This document shows positions 1 to 7,447 of a stretch of DNA of 64,000 nt, piece after piece. Below the pieces are notes generated by a model. The model was not told where the DNA came from and ran no database searches. It saw only the letters and a program-made list of their open reading frames with translations. Source of the DNA: Robiginitomaculum sp. (GTDB lineage Bacteria; Pseudomonadota; Alphaproteobacteria; Caulobacterales; Maricaulaceae). Position numbers and translations under genes: made by a program. Each line of letters starts with the position of its first letter. Within the stretch, counting starts at the first letter, position 1. The stretch lies in the NCBI GenBank assembly GCA_030949705.1, contig JAUZSF010000026.1:169244-233243 (forward strand), given 5' to 3'.

Positions 1-587
1 TGGTCCTGATGGCCGACCTTGCCGAGCCAGAAGCCGCCAAGGCGTTGATTGCAGACGCACAAAAAAACGACTTTGCCCCGGAGATTCTGGTCAATAATGC
101 GGCAAGGCAGGATGTGGTGGCCCTTGGCGAGATGACCGAGGCGGACTGGCGTGCCATGTTTGATGCCACGCTGCACAGCGCCTTTGCGCTAAGTAGCGCG
201 GTATGCGGCGCGCTGATCAGGCAAGGCAAACCCGGCGCGGTGGTCAATATTGCCTCCATCGAAGGACTGGCCGCGGCGGCGGGCCATGCCCATTATGCCA
301 GCGCCAAGGCGGCATTATTGCATTTTACCCGCGCAGCGGCGCTGGAATATGGCCCGCATCATATCCGCGTCAACGCCGTCTCGCCGGGTCTGATCAACCG
401 GCCCGGCCTGGATAAAGACTGGCCAGACGGCGTGGCACGCTGGAAAGCCAATGCCCCCCTTGGCCGCTTGGGCACGTCGGATGATGTGGCCAATGCGGTG
501 CTGTATCTTTGCTCGCCCATGGCGAGCTGGGTCAGCGGGGAAAACCTGATTGTGGATGGCGGCATGCTCAGCGGCCCAAACTGGTGA
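1..587 (+). CDS. Short-chain dehydrogenase/reductase, 5' end cut by the window
   Basis: The C-terminal roughly 195 codons of an NAD(P)-dependent classical SDR oxidoreductase. The reading frame is open from base 3, so the Rossmann glycine motif lies upstream of the window. Visible family marks are the NNA motif (ILVNNAA), the catalytic serine in VVNIASIEG, the YxxxK pair in HYASAKAA, and the PG motif followed by a C-terminal IVDGG segment. The substrate cannot be read from the sequence. The next gene, six bases downstream, is a FucA-like class II aldolase, so a role in sugar or sugar-acid breakdown is a reasonable inference. The family call is secure; the specific activity is unknown. Confidence 0.9.
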   Translation, partial: VLMADLAEPEAAKALIADAQKNDFAPEILVNNAARQDVVALGEMTEADWRAMFDATLHSAFALSSAVCGALIRQGKPGAVVNIASIEGLAAAAGHAHYASAKAALLHFTRAAALEYGPHHIRVNAVSPGLINRPGLDKDWPDGVARWKANAPLGRLGTSDDVANAVLYLCSPMASWVSGENLIVDGGMLSGPNW

Positions 588-592
588 AAACG

Positions 593-1237
593 ATGAGTGA
601 ACAAGATTTACGAAAACAGGTGATCGATACCTGCCTTTCCATGAATGCCTCCGGGCTGAATCAAGGCACATCGGGCAATGTCAGCGTGCGCTTTGAGGAC
701 GGGTTTTTGATCACTCCCTCGTCCATGCCCTATGATCATATGCGCCCAAAAGACATTATGTTTATGGATATGGATGGTCGCGCCCAGGGGCCGCACAACC
801 CCTCCAGCGAATGGCGTTTTCACCGGGACATATTGAACACCCGGCCAGACATCAATGCCGTGGTGCATACCCACGCCATCCATTGCACCACATTGGCGTT
901 GCTGGGCAAATCCATCCCCGCGGTGCATTACATGGTTGCCGTGGCCGGTGGCACCGATATTCGTTGTTGCCCCTATGCCACCTTTGGCACACAGGAATTG
1001 AGCAACTATGTGCTGGAAGCCTTGAAAGATCGCTTTGCCTGTCTGATGACCCAGCATGGCATGATTGCCTGTGGTACATCGCTGGACAAGGCGTTATGGC
1101 TGGCCACCGAGGTGGAAACCCTGGCCCGGCAATATTGGGGTGCCCTGCAAATCGGCACGCCGGCCATTCTGTCTGATGCGGAAATCGGCCGGGTAATGGA
1201 AAAAATGAAAAGCTATAAATACGGGCGTGAAGAGTAG
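593..1237 (+). CDS. Class II aldolase/adducin family protein, FucA-like
   Basis: A 214-residue zinc-dependent aldolase of the L-fuculose/L-ribulose-phosphate family, expected to be cytosolic and to cleave or epimerise a sugar phosphate. The active-site pattern is complete: Glu73 in SSEWRFH, His92 and His94 in VVHTHAIH, and His155 in TQHGMIACG. These match the spacing of E. coli FucA zinc ligands and catalytic acid. The ATG at 593 was chosen over upstream starts because the protein then begins at the usual N-terminus and the gene follows the SDR stop by a few bases, as in an operon. The exact substrate (fuculose phosphate or another) is not determined. Confidence 0.9.
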   Translation: MSEQDLRKQVIDTCLSMNASGLNQGTSGNVSVRFEDGFLITPSSMPYDHMRPKDIMFMDMDGRAQGPHNPSSEWRFHRDILNTRPDINAVVHTHAIHCTTLALLGKSIPAVHYMVAVAGGTDIRCCPYATFGTQELSNYVLEALKDRFACLMTQHGMIACGTSLDKALWLATEVETLARQYWGALQIGTPAILSDAEIGRVMEKMKSYKYGREE

Positions 1238-1243
1238 CACGCT

Positions 1244-1876
1244 TTAGCACATAATACCGCGCGATTTTATGGTTTGCCTTAGTGCACCCATGCTCGTAAA
1301 AATCATGGCATCAAAGCCTATACCCTGTGCCGCACGGACATTAGCAACGCTGTCATCTATAAAAAAGATGTCTTTTGGGTCTTTGCCTAAACGCCTGGCC
1401 GTTATCTCAAAAATCTTTAAATCCGGCTTTATTACACCCTCTTCACCAGACACGATAATGTCGATAAAGCAGGAGAAAAACGGAAACATGCGTAATAGGC
1501 CCGGCATTACCTCAGCTGGCATATTGGTCAGTGCGTACAGCGGTACGCCTAAAGCGGTTAAATCGCTTAACAGGGCGGCGGCACCGGGCATTGGCCCATC
1601 AAACATTTGATCCCATTCATCATGCCAGGCCCGAATGTGATCGGCCCAATGGGGAAATTTTTCAATCAGTGGGACAGCGTTTTGAGACATGGGCACACCG
1701 CGATCATGCTCTTCATGCCAGCTCTGGGTGCAACAGGTTTCAAAAAACCGCTGCATTTCTTTTTCATCATCAAATCGTCGCGCGTACAGGTTACGCGGCG
1801 ACCAACGCATAAGCACATTGCCGATATCAAAAAGAAAAGTTTTATTGTGAAGGCTTTGGGCGTAAGTGTCGCCCAT
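1244..1876 (-). CDS. HAD-superfamily hydrolase (YihX-like, subfamily IA)
   Basis: A 210-residue phosphatase-type HAD protein. Motif I is FLFDIGNVL with nucleophile Asp17 and the DxGNV variant seen in YihX-like sugar phosphatases. Motif II is the Thr in ALTNMP, motif III the Lys in IKPDLKIF, and motif IV the acidic pair in FFIDDS. A helical cap domain lies between motifs I and II. It probably dephosphorylates a small metabolite; the substrate is not known. The start is five bases past the rpmJ stop, so it is probably co-transcribed with rpmJ. It ends head-on against the aldolase gene with only a few bases between. Confidence 0.87.
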   Translation of the reverse strand: MGDTYAQSLHNKTFLFDIGNVLMRWSPRNLYARRFDDEKEMQRFFETCCTQSWHEEHDRGVPMSQNAVPLIEKFPHWADHIRAWHDEWDQMFDGPMPGAAALLSDLTALGVPLYALTNMPAEVMPGLLRMFPFFSCFIDIIVSGEEGVIKPDLKIFEITARRLGKDPKDIFFIDDSVANVRAAQGIGFDAMIFTSMGALRQTIKSRGIMC

Positions 1877-1881
1877 ACGTC

Positions 1882-2007
1882 TTAGCCTTGGCGGGCTTTG
1901 AAACGCGGATCAGTTTTGTTGATCACATAGACCCGGCCCTTGCGGCGCACAACTTTGCAATCGCGGTGGCGGTTTTTCAAAGATTTAAGTGAGCTTCTGA
2001 CTTTCAT
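1882..2007 (-). CDS. rpmJ: 50S ribosomal protein L36
   Basis: A 41-residue basic protein reading [20 protein letters not shown] at its start and ending FKARQG. This is the alphaproteobacterial form of L36, with the short basic N-terminus, the [20 protein letters not shown]-type core split around one cysteine, and a C-terminal lysine/arginine tail. It is a component of the large ribosomal subunit. A sigma70-like promoter and a terminator-like hairpin lie directly upstream on the same strand, and the HAD gene follows at once downstream. It is easily missed because of its size; identity is clear from the sequence pattern. Confidence 0.95.
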   Translation of the reverse strand: MKVRSSLKSLKNRHRDCKVVRRKGRVYVINKTDPRFKARQG

Positions 2008-2022
2008 CGGACCATATTTCGT

Positions 2023-2066
2023 AAAAAAACCCCGCGCCAAAATGGGCGGGTTTCATCAAGGCGCGG
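2023..2066 (-). terminator. Terminator-like hairpin in the rpmJ leader (possible attenuator)
   Basis: Read on the minus strand, CCGCGCC pairs with GGCGCGG across a 21-base loop. An overlapping alternative pairs AAACCC with GGGTTT plus GCC with GGC. Both are followed by a run of seven T (plus-strand A at 2023-2029). The T-run ends about 15 bases before the rpmJ ATG. No minus-strand gene lies upstream, so a plain end-of-gene terminator has nothing to terminate. An attenuator or a stray structure is possible. Confidence 0.5.
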
Positions 2067-2095
2067 AATTTATGGGCAAGGATCGCCGGTGTCAA
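2067..2095 (-). promoter_or_regulatory. Sigma70-type promoter for rpmJ
   Basis: On the minus strand a perfect -35 TTGACA (plus 2090-2095) is followed after exactly 17 bases by TAAATT (plus 2067-2072). The predicted transcript start is near 2060, at the foot of the terminator-like hairpin and about 53 bases before the rpmJ start codon. Confidence 0.65.
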
Positions 2096-2146
2096 CCAAA
2101 CAATCTGTAAATTGATTTGCACGAAAAACACCGGCATGGTCGGTCC

Positions 2147-2899
2147 ATGAAACGCTTTTATTTCCTTACCCTTGCCACATGCCTGTATGGGCTTTGCGCG
2201 CCAGCCTATGCCAAAGATCTTGCCAAAAATTTAGAAGTGGATCTGGAACTGGTCCTGGCGGTGGATATTTCCTATTCCGTGGATGAGGATGAGGCCCGCA
2301 AACAGCGCGATGGCTATGTGGCCGCTCTGCAAAGCAAAGAAGTGGTGGACGCCATTCGCTCAGGCCCCCATGGTCGCATTGCGGTTATCTATGTGGAATG
2401 GGCCGACAGTGCCATGCAGCGCATTGTCGCCCCCTGGACCATTATCGCCAGCAAAGCCGATGCCAATGCCTTTGCCAAACAGGTGCATGACGCCCCCTTT
2501 GTACAGGGCCATTACACTGCCATTGGCAGCATGGTAGAACGGGCGATGGTTCTGTTTGATATCAATCATGCCGACGGCCTTCGCCAGGTGATTGATATTT
2601 CCGGGGACGGGCCGCAAAATCAGGGCACCAGTCTGGAAACCGCGCGCCAACGGGCGGCGGAGCGGGATATTGTTATTAACGGCTTGCCGATCATATCGGA
2701 GACACAAGATCCATGGCGACCCCGGGTTAAAGTAAAAATTGATAATTACTATCGTAATCAGGTGATTGCGGGCCCCGGGGCCTTTGTCATCCCGGCCCGG
2801 GATTTTGATGATTTTAAAAAGGCGGTATTGCGCAAAATGATTTTGGAAATAGCCGATAATACCCCCCACAGTGCCATTGGCAATGGAATGCGACCATGA
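2147..2899 (+). CDS. DUF1194 exported von Willebrand A-like protein
   Basis: A 250-residue protein with a signal peptide (MKRFYFLTLATCLYGLCAPAYA, cleavage after AYA). It has a vWA-like fold: a MIDAS-like strand ending VDISYSVDEDE (D-x-S-x-S), a conserved YVEWAD motif, a Thr in YTAIGSM and an acidic ISGDGPQ loop. These are the marks of the DUF1194 family, which is periplasmic or extracellular and of unknown function. The ATG at 2147 was chosen because the signal peptide starts there; an upstream in-frame codon exists at 2117. The stop overlaps the start of the following lytic transglycosylase by ATGA, so the two are translationally coupled and may act together on the cell wall, which is an inference. 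Confidence 0.85.
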   Translation: MKRFYFLTLATCLYGLCAPAYAKDLAKNLEVDLELVLAVDISYSVDEDEARKQRDGYVAALQSKEVVDAIRSGPHGRIAVIYVEWADSAMQRIVAPWTIIASKADANAFAKQVHDAPFVQGHYTAIGSMVERAMVLFDINHADGLRQVIDISGDGPQNQGTSLETARQRAAERDIVINGLPIISETQDPWRPRVKVKIDNYYRNQVIAGPGAFVIPARDFDDFKKAVLRKMILEIADNTPHSAIGNGMRP

Positions 2900-4135
2900 G
2901 GATTTTGCTGTTCATTTTGATCAGTTTTTTTGTGTTCGGCGCCCCGGTGCGGGCCAATGAGCAAAGCTTTGAAGACTGGCGCACTGGTTTTATGGAACGT
3001 GCCATCGCCAAAGGCTTTGATGCCGATCTGGTCAGGGGTACCTTTGCCAACCTTACCCCGGACCCCGAAGTATTGAAACGCGATGGCACCCAGCCCGAAT
3101 TTACCCGCACCATTGCCGATTATCTAAAAGGCGTTTTGTCCGAAGGGCGCATTGCGCAGGGGCGCAAAATGCTGGCCAACAATGCGGATGTGTTTGAGAA
3201 AATTTCGACCTTTTATCATATACCGCCCGAGGTGTTGGTCGCGGTTTGGGGGCTGGAAAGCGCCTATGGCCGCATTCAGGGAAACTTTGATGTGATCCGT
3301 TCGCTGGCCACCCTGGCCCATGACGGGCGGCGCCAGAAATGGGCCGAAGGCGAATTGTTTGCCGTTTTACAAATTCTGACCAATGGTCATGCCAGCCGGA
3401 ATGAAATGAAAGGGGCCTGGGCCGGGGCCATGGGACAAACCCAGTTTTTGCCTTCCTCCTATCTGGCCTATGCGGTTGACTGGGACCATGACGGCCACAA
3501 GGACATCTGGGCCTCCAGCGCCGATGCGCTGGCCTCGACCGCCAATTATCTCAGCCGAAATGGTTGGCGCGCGGACGAGCCATGGGGTGTCGAAGTCGAA
3601 CTGCCAACGGATTTTCCCTATGCCCTGGCCGAGGACACGGTGCTGAGCATAGGCTCGTGGAGTGTGCGCAGCGCCGTACGCGCTGATCATGCGATCTGGT
3701 CCATGAAAGAACAGGGCCGCCCCGCCTGGCTGATCCTGCCCGCCGGATATAAAGGCCCGGCCTTTCTGGTTTCCAAAAACTTTCAGGTGTTCAAAAAAAT
3801 ACAATAACTCAACCGCTTACGCCCTGGGGGTTGGGTTGTTATCCGAGGTGCTGGCCGGGCGCACCGCCGTGCGGGCGCCATGGCCTGATGCCACACCGCC
3901 TTTATCGCGCGCCCAGATCAAAGCCCTGCAAAGCGCCCTTGGCAAAGCCGGATATAGTGCAGGCAAACCCGATGGGGTCGCGGGGCCAAATACGCGGCGG
4001 GCCTTGCGCGCCTTTCAGGCGGCCAATGGTCTGATCCCCGATGGTTTTCTGGATCGCACCGTTTTTGAGGTGATACAGGAAAAACTAGCCAACCAGTCGA
4101 ATGCGCCGGTTGGTGATGGCCAAAACGGCGGTTAA
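2896..4135 (+). CDS. Lytic murein transglycosylase with C-terminal peptidoglycan-binding domain, frameshifted
   Basis: MltB-type SLT_2 lytic transglycosylase (periplasmic; cleaves the MurNAc-GlcNAc bond). It has a signal peptide ending VRA, catalytic Glu121 in VWGLESAYG, a conserved GAMGQTQFLPSSY motif and a DW-DHDGHKDIW segment. The first frame stops at 3807. The family's usual ending (N-N-S-x-x-YAL-VG-L) continues in the next frame if one A is removed from the seven-A run at 3793-3799. A PG_binding_1 domain then runs to 4135, giving about 412 residues. The frameshift is most likely a base-calling error. The 3' end overlaps the convergent MFS gene by about 50 bases once both frames are repaired. 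Confidence 0.85.
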
Positions 4136-5298
4136 TAAGACCAGCGTGGCCACCGCCCCATAGGCGGCTTCGGGGCGTACAAACTGATAAAGCGCAAGAC
4201 CGGTAAAGGGCGCCAGAAAAAAAACCCGGCGCCTGCCGTGGCCGTAGCCAGGCCCGCCGCGCCACCCTGTTCCCTTGGCTCAACGCTCAAAGAGGCGCCA
4301 CTGACCACACCCGGCCTTGATAGCCCGGTCCCCATGGAAGTCAGCAAAAAGGCAAAGCCAATGCTCCACACCTCGGCCCCCAACATCATGGTCAAGGCCC
4401 CAATGCCGGTCAGGATCATGCCGGTAATCATCAACACTCGCGGGGACAGGCGCAGCAGGGGAATAAGAATGAATTGCGCCCCAAAGACTAAAAAGGCACC
4501 GCCAGCCAGAATACTGCCCGAGACCAGGGCGGCCTGTTCAATGGCCAGATGGGCCTTGTCCAGCAGGTAAAACAACAAGGTTTGCAAAAACACACCCTGT
4601 GCCGTCCAGCCCGCCACCCCGACAACCAGATAGGGCCACAGGCGGGGGTCGCGCGCCAAACGCCATAAATGTTGTGATCCGGGTTTTCTGGGGGTGGGGG
4701 CGCGGTGTTCGGGCAGCGCCAGCGCGATCATGATAAAAACCGCAAAGGACACCCCGGCCAGCGCCAGCACAAACCCTTCCACACTGATCAGCCCCCCGGC
4801 CCAGGCCGCCAAAGGTGGCCCAAAGGCCGTGCCAAGCCCCGATCCGGCGGTTAGCGCCGACATCAGACGCGTGCGTTCGTGCATCCCGGTGCGATCCGCA
4901 ATATAGGCCTGTGAGGCGGGCTGAATGGCTGAACCAATAGAGCCATAAAGCATGCGCGAAAACGCAAACAGGGCCATGGCCACCATGGGGGCCAGCGCGC
5001 CAGACAATGCCGAGCCGGCGACCAGGGCGATGGCCGTTAGTGACAGAGTGTTGCCCGCCAGCCCCACCAGTAAAATCGGGCGGCGGCCCTTGCTGTCGCT
5101 CAAATTACCCCAAAACGGGCTGAACCCCATATAAAAGAGAGACGAGCCGGCAAAAATCAGGCCCACATAAATCTCACCCGTGCCCATAGCGCGCGTCACC
5201 ATGGGCAGGATCACAAACAGCATGGAATTGCTGGCGCCCATGACAAAGAGGGCCGCAAAAAGCAGGCGAAAAGCACGGCGGCGATCGGGATGGTTCAC
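4085..5298 (-). CDS. Major facilitator superfamily transporter, frameshifted near the C-terminus
   Basis: A drug/solute antiporter-type MFS protein of about 403 residues with around twelve hydrophobic segments. The loop 2-3 signature is visible as GNLSDSKGRRPILLVG. The C-terminal part derails at an eight-A run (plus 4217-4224). Removing two or adding one base restores a normal last helix pair (ALYQFVRPEAAYGA ... TNRRIRLVG) with a stop at 4085. The start is a GTG at 5298. It is an inner-membrane protein likely to export small molecules with proton exchange. The substrate is unknown. It is convergent with, and slightly overlaps, the transglycosylase gene. Confidence 0.82.
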
Positions 5299-5368
5299 AA
5301 CAGGTCTGGCCCAACAAAACGTAAACAGTGTTTACCAGATGGCAGCGCCGCCAAGACTTGTCAAAACC

Positions 5369-5863
5369 TCATTGCGTTGGAAAACAGGACTTGGGGTAGG
5401 TTTTGCCGTTCGTTTGGCTATCGTTATAGGCCATGCAGGACATGCCCCATTCCTCGGTGGACTGCGCCAGCTGATCCACAGCCCCCTGATCGGCACAAGC
5501 CGCATAATCCAGTGTTATGGTTGGCAGGGAGCCATCGGCCATCACCCGGTTGGTGATGCAGGTTTGGTAACGGACTACATCGCTTTCAAAACGGGCCAGT
5601 TTTTGCGCATAAATATCCAGTTCTGCTTTTGAAGTCCGGTTCCAGGCTTCGTCATAAGAGGGAAATTTTGGCCGTTCCGGCAAGGCACCACAAAATGGCA
5701 CCACGGTTTGCAGGCCCTGGGTAATTGCCTCGGCCTTGCAGGCCTTATAGTTCCGCTGGGCGGCATTTTGCGGCCGGTATCCATCTTTTACGGATTCCGC
5801 CACCCCCGGTGTAGCCAAAGCCGCCATAGCAATACTGGCAAAAAGTATCTGGTACATTTTCAT
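5369..5863 (-). CDS. Small secreted protein of unknown function (tandem member 1)
   Basis: A protein of about 164 residues with a signal peptide (MKMYQILFASIAMAALATPGVA) and no transmembrane segment after it. The mature part is predicted periplasmic, rich in aromatic and charged residues, with six cysteines (for example NYKACKAEA, YQTCITN, YAACADQ, KSCFPTQ) that could form disulfides. The ATG at 5863 is preceded by GGGGA at a good distance. I do not recognise the family. The next gene upstream on the same strand encodes a second small secreted protein with a similar Y-x-x-C-x-x-E helical pattern, so the two may be diverged tandem duplicates. Confidence 0.7.
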   Translation of the reverse strand: MKMYQILFASIAMAALATPGVAESVKDGYRPQNAAQRNYKACKAEAITQGLQTVVPFCGALPERPKFPSYDEAWNRTSKAELDIYAQKLARFESDVVRYQTCITNRVMADGSLPTITLDYAACADQGAVDQLAQSTEEWGMSCMAYNDSQTNGKTYPKSCFPTQ

Positions 5864-5911
5864 GACATCTATCCCCATTTAAGACGAACTGTTTGAGGCG
5901 CCGGCCCGGCT

Positions 5912-6280
5912 TTATTTTTGTGCTTTGGTCTTGGTGGCATGGTGTGCCGCCACCCAGTCCTCGGAAAGTTTCTGGTAGGTGTCCCAAACCTCTTCCACGC
6001 TGGGAGCCGTCGCATTATAGGCTTTCAATGCCGCACGCCATTCATCTCTGGAATGCTTTTCCGGTTTGGTGATCACCTCGTCCAGGCAGATCTGATAGGT
6101 TCTGGATGCCTTGGAATAGCGCGTTACCTGATCGGCGGCCGCATCCAGTTCCTGGGCGCTAAGGATAGCCCCGTTTATGGGCAGGTCGGGCTTTATTGGC
6201 GCCACACAATCGGATGCCGTTTGGGCCTGGGCGGGGAAAACCGATGCCACCAGCAATCCTGCTACCAATAATTTATACAT
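5912..6280 (-). CDS. Small secreted protein of unknown function (tandem member 2)
   Basis: A 122-residue protein with a signal peptide (MYKLLVAGLLVASVFPAQAQ, cleavage after AQA) and two cysteines in the mature part (ASDCVAP and YQICLDE). The rest looks alpha-helical and polar, ending in a lysine-rich tail (ATKTKAQK). AGGAG lies six bases before the ATG at 6280, which decides this start over an in-frame TTG two codons upstream. The gene is 48 bases from the start of the other small secreted protein, on the same strand, so they are likely co-transcribed. Family not recognised; no function is proposed. Confidence 0.7.
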   Translation of the reverse strand: MYKLLVAGLLVASVFPAQAQTASDCVAPIKPDLPINGAILSAQELDAAADQVTRYSKASRTYQICLDEVITKPEKHSRDEWRAALKAYNATAPSVEEVWDTYQKLSEDWVAAHHATKTKAQK

Positions 6281-6503
6281 ACACAACTCCTGGTCCCTAA
6301 CGCTAAAAGCCTGCGCCGTCCCTCGCTTTTATACTTTATGGCCCAGCGCTTCTTTATCACTGCACCGACCGTCCCGCAATGAAACGCAAAAACTCACTTA
6401 AATGGCAACAGTGCATTAAGCATTCCACGTCATAATGGTCTCAATTCGGGACAACCGAAAAACGGCCCAATTGGGCAATTATGGTGAACAGGCGGGTAAA
6501 ACC

Positions 6504-7369
6504 ATGCTTCAGATTATAGGTCTTATAGTCATCTTTGTGATGATTTTTGGCGGCTACGTCCTTGAAGAAGGGGATTTGGCACCAATCTTACATGCGGCAC
6601 CTTTCGAATTGATGATGATCATGGGCGGCGCCGTTGGCGCCATGATGATGGGTAATTCCGGCAAAATCCTGATGGATGTGCTAAAAGGTCTGGGAAAAAC
6701 CCTGGCCGGCCCCAAATGGAAAAAGAAAGATTATGCTGATCTTCTGGCCTTGCTGTTTACCCTGACCAAAACCATGAAAACCAAAGGGGTGATCGCCCTG
6801 GAAACCCATATCGAGAATTCAGGCGAAAGCGCCATTTTTACGCAATACCCCAAAATTCTCAAAGATCATTTTGCCACTGACTTTATCTGCGACACCTTGC
6901 GCATGATGACCATGAATCTGGAAGATCCGCACCAGGTGGAAGACAATATGGAAGCGCAACTGGAAAAACATCACCACGAGGCCGGGGCCCCGGCGCACGC
7001 TCTGCAAACCATGGCCGACGGCCTGCCGGCATTGGGCATTGTGGCGGCGGTGCTGGGGATTGTGAAAACCATGGGGGCCATCACCGAGCCGCCGGAATAT
7101 CTGGGTCGCTCCATCGGGGCAGCCTTGGTGGGTACGTTTCTGGGGATTTTTCTGGCCTATGGTATTGTGGGGCCGTTGGCTCGCGCCTGCAACAGATTGT
7201 TGATGAAGAAGCCGCCTTTTACAAAATCATTCAGGCGGTTTTGGTCGCACACCTGCACGGCAATGCCGCCCAGATCTCCATCGAGATCGGCCGCGGTGTG
7301 GTACCCAGTCCGTCACAACCCAGCTTTAACGAGCTTGAAGATGCGCTGGAGAATATCGAGGCGGCCTAA
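6504..7369 (+). CDS. motA: Flagellar motor stator protein MotA, frameshifted
   Basis: MotA of the flagellar proton channel (inner membrane, with MotB). Four hydrophobic segments are visible: MLQIIGLIVIFVMIFGGYVL, the FELMMIMGGAVGAMMMG segment, LPALGIVAAVLGIV and GTFLGIFLAYGIVGPL. A large cytoplasmic loop between the second and third is typical. The frame breaks near 7180. Adding one base there (an LASRLQQIVDEE reading) restores the conserved tail to a stop at 7367-7369 and gives 288 residues, the usual alphaproteobacterial length. The ATG at 6504 begins the first membrane helix. No motB is adjacent, as in several alphaproteobacteria where the two are unlinked. A strong hairpin terminator follows. 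Confidence 0.88.
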
Positions 7370-7401
7370 ATTCTGGACCATTTGCCGACTTGACCTTTAT
7401 C

Positions 7402-7429
7402 AAAAGCCGCTCCATGGGGAGCGGCTTTT
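7402..7429 (+). terminator. Intrinsic terminator after motA
   Basis: A perfect 12-bp stem, AAAAGCCGCTCC pairing with GGAGCGGCTTTT across the four-base loop ATGG. It lies 33 bases past the motA stop and 19 bases before mnmC. The T-tract is part of the stem and could work in both directions. Confidence 0.85.
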
Positions 7430-7447
7430 GTTATTTGCCGGTGATCC

